Assembly (NCBI GenBank): GCA_010093605.1
Contig: MU004192.1
Span: 447,774 to 511,773, forward strand
DNA from: Lophium mytilinum
Lineage: Eukaryota > Ascomycota > Dothideomycetes > Mytilinidiales > Mytilinidiaceae
Length of the DNA: 64,000 nucleotides
Direction of reading: 5' to 3'
Shown here: piece by piece, positions 55,671-64,000 of the stretch
Numbering within the stretch: the stretch's first letter is position 1
How the letters are laid out: each line of letters opens with the position of its first letter
Notes under the pieces: generated by a model
Databases searched by the model: none
Told to the model about the DNA's origin: nothing
Seen by the model: only the letters and a program-made list of their open reading frames with translations
Made by a program: the position numbers and the translations under genes

Positions 55671-57075
55671 ATGGTGAGCTTCCGACTACCTGCCACGCTC
55701 GCGTTGTTTGCTGCGTCCGTCATTGCCCAGGGCTACGGCGGAAATGGTCCCCTGGGTCCCGATGAGAATGGGAAGTACGAAATCTCCGCCGAGGGGATTC
55801 GTGGCCTCTTCATTCCCTACGGCGCTAGCATCAGCAACCTGTTCATCAATGACACCAATGGCATCGAGCGCGATATCGTCCTGGGATTCGACAACGCAAC
55901 CCATTACTCTGAGGATCCGTACCACCCGCATTTCGGCAGCGTTCCAGGTGAGTTGCACACGCTTACTTGAGTGAAATCTGCACCTTAGAACGTCTGCTAA
56001 TTTCCCCAGGCCGCTATGCAAATCGCATCAAGAACAGCAGCTTTGTGATTGATGGCACCGAATACCACATTCTGCCTAATGAGAATGACGGCAAAGATAC
56101 GCTGCATGGAGGCCCTCACGGATGGGATTATGTGCGTAGTGTATGGTCTGATCCGGGTGTATGGCTGCTAATCCTGAATAGCGTAATTTCACTGTTGTCG
56201 CGCACACGACTAGCTCCATCACGTTCTCTCTCATAGATCCTGATGGCGATCAAGGCTTCCCCGGAGAAGTGGTCAGCTACATCACCTATACCATGACCCC
56301 GAACGAGTGGCATCTGAAGATGGTGGCCTTGTCAACCACCAAGAAGACGCCTATCATGCTGAGCTCTCACGTAGGTCCCCTGTCCGATTTGAATGTACGT
56401 GGGCTAATTAGATGATCTAAAAGACATATTGGAATCTCGACGGGTTCCAGAACAACGATACTGCTTTGGCGCTGAACCACACGCTCTCCCTGCCATACTC
56501 TGGCCAGCGTGTTGGAACGGACGGAATCCTTATTCCCGACGGCACGATTCTCCCGAACGATTTGTACTCGGTCAACGACTTCTGGTCCGCGCCAAAGCAA
56601 ATTGGCGCCAACTTCTCATCTCCCGATCTTTTGGGAAATTGTGGAACCAACTGCACTGGCTACGATACCTGCTATCTGGTCAATCGAGCGCAGAACGGCC
56701 CATATGATTGGCGCTCCGAAGGTCCCGTGGCATCGCTTTCTAGTGACTTCTCCGGCATCCAGATCGATATATTCACCGATCAGGACGCTTTCCAAGTGTA
56801 CAGCTGTGGAGGCCAGAACGGTAAGTGCCCCCCAAAGATTGTATTCCGCGCACGCTGATCGCAATGCAGGCTCAATTCCTCTCAAGTCTACCCAAGGTTT
56901 GACCGACGGCAGCCGTCCTCGTGTGGTCGAGCAGTATGGCTGCATCGTGATGGAGGTTGAAGACTGGATCGACGCCATCAACCAGCCCGAGTGGCAGCGG
57001 GACAAGAAGAACATCTTCGGGCCAGGTGATGACCCGTACGTGCTGGAGGCGAGGTACAGTTTCTCGATCAACTAG
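55671..57075 (+). CDS. secreted aldose 1-epimerase (galactose mutarotase)
   Basis: Five exons (55671-55947, 56010-56131, 56182-56370, 56424-56820, 56870-57075) give 396 residues. The signal peptide is MVSFRLPATLALFAASVIAQG, so the protein is secreted. Mutarotase motifs are present: YGASISNLFIND, the conserved GRYANRIKN after the first intron, the substrate-binding His in LHGGPHGWDY, NFTVVAHTTSSITFSL, the His of MLSSHTYWNLDG, and the late catalytic Glu most likely in the VVEQYGCIVMEVEDW block of the last exon. The enzyme interconverts alpha and beta anomers of hexoses. Fungal secreted members probably act on sugars released from plant polymers. Four introns of 49-62 nt, all GT-AG. Confidence 0.92.
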
Positions 57076-57541
57076 AGTGAGTTTCGTAATGGGTGGCGAG
57101 CGCAGCCGGTGTGCTTTCAAGACCAAAAGCCTAGACTGATTAGGTACATGGGAGTCTGGTGAACATAAGGTTTCTCAATCTGAGTGCACTTGTTTCATAC
57201 TGGCTGAAGTTCTCCTGTGCATTTTGAAAAGGCCCTTAAGGAAAAGAGCAATGTGCGGACAGTTAAGCATTCACCCCGGCCGCCAAAGCTTGTGATAAAC
57301 GGCGCGATGTCATAAACTAGGGTTTACTACCGAGCCACGCCCTCGCGGCCTCATTAGCCTAACCCAATCAGGACCCGCCTACCCTGCTCCCACGTTTCTT
57401 GCCTTCTCCTTCATTCTACTAAACCTTCCGCTCGACCTTCTTCTTTCAAACATCGTTCAAACTGTAACCTTGTTACTTCGCCGTGTTCGCCTGCGCTGTA
57501 CTCACACACACAGATCCTCACTGTCAGAAACTGTTCTAATC
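57076..57541. other. tandem intergenic region
   Basis: The 3' flank of the epimerase and promoter of the next gene. A pyrimidine-rich leader runs from about 57400 to the ATG at 57542. Nothing else seen. Confidence 0.5.
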
Positions 57542-59462
57542 ATGTACCGTATACCAGAGTCGACTCCAACAATGGAGGAATATAGCAACGAATACTGGAG
57601 ACGCCATCCCAGCGTAGTCACAGCGTCGCGGAACCTAATCGCAGCGCTGGGAACGAGTGACATCCCGCCGAGACCAAAACCATACGCGACACCGCCACCG
57701 CTGCCGACGCACATCGCGGAGCTACACGAAGAACAGCGGAGCTTGACCTTCCTGACTGAGGACATGGGTCTAGGTCAAGGTGATGCTGATACGGACAAAG
57801 GAGGGTCTTGGCAGCCGATTGTGTATGGCTTGGGAATCTCCAATTACGATGGCCAGGAGGAGATGGGTGAGTGCAAGATGGCGCAGGAGGGTTGACAATT
57901 GATCGCTAACGCAGCAGTAGTCAGCGACGATGAGACAGAAATCAACTTCTCCGCCAACGATTTAGAAGAAGAGCTTCGAGGAAACGAGATGAGTTGGATG
58001 GGCGAAACCCTTCCACATCCTGACGAACTCAAAAGCTTGGATAACAAGCCGCAAGCCCTCCACGTCAGGCAGCCCCTTGGTGTTCTGATCAGCACTGCGC
58101 TTCAGAAACGCGGCCTAGGAAGTCCCTTCAAGGAAGCGTTCTCCATGAGCCCCCCTCCCAAGAGGCGCTGCACGCAACCGTACTCTCTCCTCGAAACCCT
58201 GCTGAGCTGGCACAAAGCCTTGGACAGTAAAGAGATCCCGTGGGACCAGATCACCGGCCTTTCTGGCCCGAAGAACATCCCAGTGGTGTGCCTGTCCTTC
58301 TGGGCAACCGATACCGACCCACCAACAGAGCTCTTGCGGATCCTACCCGGTAATGTTCAGAAAGTCCGATATAGCGAGGTGCACACGTTCCGAGAGGGCC
58401 TCTCTTACCCTGGTAAGTCCTATCTCCTCTACTTACGAAGTCGTGAAACCACGACACTAATCATCTACAACAGACGTCCTATTCCCCGACGAAGCGCAAG
58501 TGCAATCCCACACAGCCGGCCGCTGGACCTTCATCACCATAGCAGAGTACCGACAGAACGTCACCGCCGACCCCGACGCCATGAGCCCATGGCACATCAT
58601 CGCCTTCCCGAGCAGCGCGATCACCCGCTCCGAGGAGCGCATCTACGACCTCGACGCTGAAACCATCATGGCGGATTCCGAGGGCGTGAAATCTCTCTAC
58701 ATCTTCGACGCCGACGGACTCCCCTACCCGCGCGTAGACTCGCCCGCCCAACGCACCTCCCCGCCCGCCCAAAAGCGACCGTACGAGCACCCTGTCCCGC
58801 AGAATACGCAGTTGTATACGTACCCGCCGCACGTGATCGAGAAGATCGACTCGGCCTACGACCGCGAAGCGCCGGTGTACGCATCAGAGTACGCATCTAT
58901 GACAGCCGACGACGTTGAGATAGACACGGAGACTCCAGACGACACGCTCGACAGCAGTCCCTGCCCCGCTGCGCGCCGTCTCACTACACCCACGAGCTCC
59001 TTCACGCCAGACTTCGGCAGCAGCACTGGCAGCAGCAGCGGCGACCCCTTCTCCAGCTCCCCCATCAGCGAGTACCTTACCTCCTCCCCGACGTCCTCCC
59101 CGTTCGCCTACCCCCCGCGCCACTTCTCCTCCTCCCCCCCTGTCCCCTCTTCTTCGCCAATTACGACCCCGAATACGTCCCCCATGCCGCCGCGACCGAG
59201 GGCGGGACGCTACCTCCGCCGCACGGTGCTGCATGCTGATGGTCAGGGCAAGATTCCGCTCGTGCAGACGTTTAACGCGGACCCGAAGGGGTGGAAGCAG
59301 GTTACGGCTGCGTTTGGGAGGGGCGCGGGGAGGGTTATGGTGTGGAGCGAGATGGAGGACGGGCGGGTGAGGGAGGTGGGGCGGAATGAGGGGGGGAGGT
59401 GGCCGGACTGGGTGTTTAGGGATGTGGGTGACGTTGAGGGCGAGGGCGAGGGTGAGGTGTGA
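57542..59462 (+). CDS. unknown three-exon protein
   Basis: Exons 57542-57866, 57921-58412 and 58474-59462 give about 601 residues; the acceptor at 57914 instead of 57920 would add two residues. The protein opens MYRIPESTPTMEEYSNEYWRR. The middle carries an ordered stretch with LLETLLSWHKALDSKEIPWD, IPVVCLSFWATDTDPPTELL, FITIAEYRQNVTADPDAMSP and WHIIAFPSSAIT, which looks like a small folded domain. The C-terminal part is Ser/Pro-rich, then an ordered end (YLRRTVLHADGQGKIPLV, GWKQVTAAFGRGAGRVMVW). I do not recognise a family. The intron joins are good, so the gene model is more secure than its function. Confidence 0.7.
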
Positions 59463-60797
59463 GTGACTTGGCTGAGAAGGAGTGGGCTTGGTTCTTTGCT
59501 ATGTGGTAGGGAAGAAAGTGGGTTAGGGGTACTTAGTTGGTTGGTGTGTGCTCTTGGTTTTATGAGATGGGGCGATGGTATGAGAGAGTTATTGACGGGG
59601 TGAGAACGCTGGGGGGGCTGGGAGCGGGATAGTATAGTCTTCCCGGGATGTATGAAGCTGGATAGGTGTGATAATTTCCAGTTTTGCAATAGTCGGTTGT
59701 TAGTCATATGCTTCCTCACGTGCTCTTCGCAAGTCTCGAAAGTATTAGTCAGACCAACTAACGACGTCTATTACATTGAAAAAGCAGACGGAAAAGAGCT
59801 ATCACAACAGATTGAGAGCTCCTCGATGCTTGAACAAACAGAGTCTGTGCAAATCTTGCATGAGTAGACTGGTGCTTTTGCAAAAGCTAGCGGACGGCGT
59901 TGGGACGTCAAACTTATAATGATCATCAGTTTCCTGGACCAAAGATTCTCTCAAGCTTTATGTATTAGACCTTCGATTTCTATTTCAGCTCCACCAGTTC
60001 TGAATCGCGCTGCGTATCATCAGAACCCTTTACACGGACCTCCCGATCCAACCTCCACGCACACCATGACCTTCTTGATCCAGACTTTTGCAACCATGAA
60101 CAGCGCGTCGACTCCAATTTGATAAAAGAGAACCCCCCCCACCATCCTGAATACTGCAAACTATACGCACGGCAAAACATACTTATACCTCTAGAAGAAA
60201 TAGCCACACGTGCTCAAAGCGGCTAGCACGTGATATCGAAAGATCTCAAGCTTCACGTGAAAAGCGACGCGAGAGTGCTGGGTTATACTAAGTGTATGAA
60301 CACAATCATTTCTATTTCGGTGCACTAGAATGCCGTCTGCTACACCACCATCCTTCGTTTAATATGCAATAAAGTTACCAAAACTGCATGGCAGCCTTCA
60401 CAAGCCAGCGTTGGAGATGAGATCCAAGCTTCGCAAGCCTCATACTTCTACCCTGACCCTCTTCTCTACATAATCTAAAACAAGCACGTACATGCTTTCG
60501 TCTAAGCCTCCCTCTCATCTGAGGGGTAAGAAGGTTGGCGATACGCATGCCGCTAACCCCCTTCCCGCCCTCCGATCCGTGATACCCAAAAAAAGCCTCA
60601 GCCTCACGATAAAGGACCCGCTTTTTCAGCATGAAAATGAATCAGCTCAGCGCGATCCTGCCGAGGCACGGCGAGAAAGCCGCTGTCGTGATTTGTGAAA
60701 ATAATATCATCACTCTCACATTCCACCGTTTTCACAAAATTGTGTTTATATTTTTTATTGTTGCTCGTTGTTGCATGTTGCTGCTTCTTGAACGACG
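59463..60797. other. intergenic region with clustered E-boxes
   Basis: About 1.3 kb without a supported gene; ORFs of 65-85 codons lack domains. It carries three CACGTG E-boxes within 53 bp (see next entry) and another at 59717-59722. The last 100 bp are T-rich leader of the peroxidase gene. Confidence 0.5.
60207..60260. promoter_or_regulatory. cluster of three CACGTG E-boxes
   Basis: CACGTG cores lie at 60207-60212, 60227-60232 and 60254-60259, spaced 20 and 27 bp. The third is a full TCACGTGA. They are 540-590 bp upstream of the peroxidase ATG. Homotypic clustering suggests a bHLH-type control site; this is inferred. Confidence 0.45.
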
Positions 60798-61883
60798 ATG
60801 ACTGCCCCATCCCAAACCCCAGCCCCAGCCCCGGCACCAGGCGACTACGCCCCCGTACGCACCGCCATCCTCGCGCTCCTCGCGCAACCAGAATACGACG
60901 ACGGGAGCGCAGGACCCGTACTCGTGCGGCTGGCATGGTGCGTTCCATCCTCGTCCCCATCCCCATCACAAACCCCCCAATCCACCAGCCCCCCCCTTGT
61001 TCTCCTCAGCTCTAACCAATTCTTTTCCAGGCACTCCGCCGGCACCTACGACGCCACCACCAACACGGGCGGCTCCAACGGCGCAGGCATGCGCTACGAA
61101 GCCGAAGGCGGCGACCCCGCCAACGCCGGCCTTTCACACGCGCACGTCTTCCTCGAGCCCGTCAAAGTAGCCCATCCATGGCTGACCTACGCCGACCTGT
61201 GGACGCTCGCCGGCTGCGTCGCCATCGAAGCCATGGGCGGGCCACGATCCCCTGGCAGCCGGGCCGCACCGACTACATCGACGAGGCGCAGCTTCCGCCG
61301 CGCGGACGGCTGCCGGACGGCGCGCAGGGCGCGACGCACGTGCGGCACGTGTTCGCGCGGATGGGGTTCAGCGATCGCGAGGCGGTGGCGCTGTGCGGGG
61401 CGCATAGTTTGGGACGGTGCCATGCGAGCCGGTTCGGGTTTGAGGGGAAGTGGGTGCATAACCCGACGCGGTTTGGGAACCAGTATTTCCGGTTATTGGC
61501 GCGGGTGGAGTGGGTGCCGAAGAAGCTGGAGAGTGGGGTGCAGCAGTTTGTGCATGTGGATAAGGAGGTTGGGGAGGAGTTGATGATGTTGCCGTCGGAT
61601 ATGGCGTTGGTGGCGGATGAGAGTTTTAAGGAGTGGGTGGTGCGGTATGCGGAGGATAAGGAGCTGGGAGCTGTTCTATGCGGATTTTGCGAAGGCGTTT
61701 GCGAGGTTGATGGAGTTGGGGTTGAAGAGGGGGGAGGATGGGAGGGTTTTGGATGAGAGTGATCAGAAGGAGGGGTATGCTTCCGCTCCTAAGAAGCCTG
61801 ATGGCCCGGGAGTGCCTGGTGTAGCGAACGAAGAGGCGGAACCTTTGCGGGAGGAGAACGAGAAGTTTAGAGCTAGACTCTAA
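60798..61883 (+). CDS. class I heme peroxidase (cytochrome c peroxidase-like), frame disrupted
   Basis: Exon 1 is 60798-60937; a 93-nt intron is followed by coding from 61031 to 61883. Residues show the distal heme site VLVRLAWHSAGTYD (Arg, Trp, His), the proximal His region [12 protein letters not shown], a Trp in [18 protein letters not shown] matching the radical-site Trp of cytochrome c peroxidase, and [14 protein letters not shown]. No mitochondrial presequence is evident, so it resembles the short Ccp-type or hybrid peroxidases. The reading frame changes twice: a one-base loss near 61240 (after EAMGG) and a 7-bp tandem duplication GGAGCTG at 61660-61673, which restores the first frame. 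Either it is a recent pseudogene or the assembly has two errors. Family call firm, intactness doubtful. Confidence 0.78.
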
Positions 61884-62415
61884 GCGGAATCTGCTATTCA
61901 TCTAATGCATCGTGATCGATCGACGGCGATCGACGGCCGTAGTTTTCTTGTTTACTAGGCTTCATAGACTTAGACATATTAGACTAGAGTTGTGATAACG
62001 AAGTTGTGTGGTGTTAGTTACCTGTTAGAAAGTTTTTGTCATACGGACTTCTTTTATCACTTGATTGGCTGTGATTAACAGGCCAAAGTATGGGTACGGA
62101 TGAAGTCCGAGGTCGGCGATCGATAGGTCGGAGTAGAGGCAACATTATGCCGACGCTCAAACACTCGTCGGGAGGAGGAACAAGACCGGAGTCCGATAGG
62201 ATGTTCGTTCATGCCCTTGGCATCGATGCTTCAGATCCAGGTGTTTCATCCCAGTCGATCTCCATGCAATGCCTTGTCATGGATATCTGTACAATCTGCA
62301 TGAGGGCCTCGTACTACTATCAGCGTTCCGAACGAGAAAGAGGTTCGACATTTTGGACAGCTTGTAAGTTGGTGAGGCTACCTCGGACAGCGTCAGCAGG
62401 ACATACGCTCTCAAC
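61884..62415. other. convergent intergenic region
   Basis: Lies between the 3' ends of the peroxidase (+) and the membrane protein gene (-). A GATCGATCGACGGCGATCGACGG-like short repeat sits at about 61915-61937. No gene supported. Confidence 0.5.
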
Positions 62416-63736
62416 TCAAACTTCCGAAATCGAAGCTGCATGACTTCTTGGCCATGAGATCGACCGGTTGAGGTCGTCGTGGCTAGGAGATACGGCCGCG
62501 GAAGGTCTCGAGAGAATGTCATGGTCGCTGTCAAAGCTGTCGGTGCTCTGTTTACGCGATCCCGGCTTTGAAACTGTCACAGTAGTCTCTTGCTGAACGT
62601 GGATCCTCGGGTGGCTTATGCGCTGATCCCGATTAGAGAACGGATTGATCGACCGGGATCGCACAGGCATGCTAGAGGGAGACGAGATGCTGGTGGTAAC
62701 AGGTCCGCACTCGATGAATTCCGGAAAGTTTGGATCCGTATTCTTTCTACGTGGAGCAGTGTTTGCGCGACCGCCACTATTGCTAAAGGAGCGAGCAACG
62801 ATATCGTCGAGGACGGATTTGAAGTCGTCTAGGAATATTGTGTCGGAAGCACATTTGAATACCAACGCGAACTTGAGATAATAGTCAGCAACTGTGATCG
62901 ATATGAGGGGAAAGAAGACTAACACGCCAGTATGGATTTATGCCTGCGTTGTGGGTGATGTGTAGAGCAGTAACAATGATGTCCGTCAAGAGGAAGACGA
63001 TGCTCAGCGCCATACACCCTATCATGACTCCAAAGCGGGGGCTAATCTTGATAAGTCCCCAGATCTTGAATCCGTAAGTCTTCTTTATAGCATCAATCAA
63101 CTTCCATGTCGTGAATATCCACCATGGGTCGCGGGCAAGAGCTTCCCATGGGCGGGTGCTAACGTTGATTCTGATGCCGAGCCCGTTGAAGTATTCCCAG
63201 TTGGACCAGCACTCGACGATCCAAAACGGCTGGACCGCAATCAACGACCCAATGAACAGTCTGCTGCCCCAGCGAGGCAAGAACGGACGGATCTTTAACC
63301 AGGAGATTATGTTGTGCACGAAGTATGAGAAGAATAACAAAGTTGCGGTCGCACTCAAATACCTGGGTAATGAAGTATCAGCCTTGCTTCAATCCATGGT
63401 GTATACTAGGTCACATACCATCCATAATATGGGTCTTGAGCAAAAATAAACGTGCCATGCCAGAGTGCAAGAACCAACTATTACAACTTTAGCATGCTGG
63501 TCCATATATATGGTAAGGTGTAGTACCTCAAGAAGAATAAGTTTGTGCAGCATTACTCCACCACGATAATTGCAGAACACGATGAGTATGAGGATGATGA
63601 GAGAGCCGACATTATAGCCTTCGGCCCAAGCCTCGAGAATGGCGCCATCGAGGGTCAAGCCAGAGCGTGATGGTGCAGCCTCGCCGGTAGAAGGGGTGCG
63701 CTTTGACATGGGCGAGAAAAAGTTGGAAGGAGCCAT
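62416..63736 (-). CDS. polytopic integral membrane protein of a fungal family, four exons
   Basis: Exons 63736-63527, 63477-63419, 63362-62924 and 62871-62416 give 387 residues. Hydrophobic segments include VGSLIILILIVFCNY, LVLALWHGTFIFAQ (exon 2), TATLLFFSYFVHNIISWL, LFIGSLIAVQPFWIV, and FGVMIGCMALSIVFLLTDII. About six or seven passes are likely. Conserved-looking motifs include KIRPFLPRWGSRLF, WSNWEYFNGLG, RDPWWIFTTWKLIDAIKKTYG, NAGINPYWR and FALVFKCASDTIFLDDF. The last about 110 residues are a Ser/Arg-rich hydrophilic tail. I recall this family as widespread, uncharacterised Pezizomycotina membrane proteins. Introns are 49, 56 and 52 nt, and the third uses a GTTAGT donor. Good gene model, unknown function. 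Confidence 0.82.
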
Positions 63737-64000
63737 GATTGAGAGTGGACTGCGCGCAGATGTATTTACATAGAGAATAGCTATTACGGTGCTAGCCCCG
63801 GAGTCGTTCTGTAATGTGGTCTACCGGGAATCGCAAAACCGGATCAATGTTTGATGTGCAAGTTGGAGGCGGAGGTCAGGCTGAGATCCGGGCGGACAGT
63901 ATGCGACAGACAGCGAAGGCCCGCGTGCGAGCCATCCAGTTCTTATGTACGCTATGGTTAAAATCTCACGAACGCACCCTCCGCTATGTGCTCGTAGTCG

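Overview
This window is nuclear DNA of a filamentous ascomycete (Pezizomycotina). The evidence is the gene content (HET-domain genes, Zn2Cys6 and bZIP/DUF3425 regulators, a MARVEL protein, an Mrp10 homologue, a fungal SNF12 and a Yen1/GEN1 homologue) and many short introns of about 45 to 140 nt with CTAAC/CTGAC-like branch sites. A Dothideomycete is my guess; nothing here proves the class. I rebuilt exon structures by hand from splice sites, reading frame and remembered family conservation.

Layout. 0-11.7 kb: a bZIP/DUF3425 factor (-), a MARVEL membrane protein (+), two long disordered proteins (-) and the mitoribosomal protein Mrp10 (+). 11.7-14.2 kb: a gene-poor stretch holding a 336-bp pogo/Fot-type MITE. 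14.2-20.6 kb: a secreted-then-anchored Cys-rich membrane protein (+), an MDR-family oxidoreductase (-) and a multi-pass membrane protein (+). 20.7-27.6 kb: three tandem HET-domain genes, all on the minus strand and all apparently broken, one also lacking its front. 28.5-30 kb: a haloalkane dehalogenase-like hydrolase (+) and a small ORF. 30.3-32.4 kb: a SWI/SNF subunit of the SNF12/RSC6 type (-), with an unassigned repeat-bearing coding-like segment beyond its 3' end.

32.9-40.1 kb holds four genes that could form a small catabolic group: a cytosine-deaminase-like amidohydrolase (+), a PNPOx-like flavoprotein (-), a Zn2Cys6 regulator (-) and an amidase (+) divergent from that regulator. 40.3-54.6 kb is conserved nuclear housekeeping: an F-box protein, an ING/PHD chromatin protein, a GEN1/Yen1-type nuclease head-to-head with a large AT-hook protein, and a second F-box protein. 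55.6-64 kb holds a secreted aldose 1-epimerase, an unknown three-exon protein, a class I heme peroxidase whose frame is disrupted, and a four-exon polytopic membrane protein.

No rRNA gene, CRISPR array or retroelement was seen. One tRNA-like Pol III unit is proposed at low confidence. The window does not contain an obviously new multi-gene system. The strongest leads are the fungal haloalkane dehalogenase with a complete catalytic pentad, the eroding HET array, the amidohydrolase/amidase group, and several cryptic exons and repeats.
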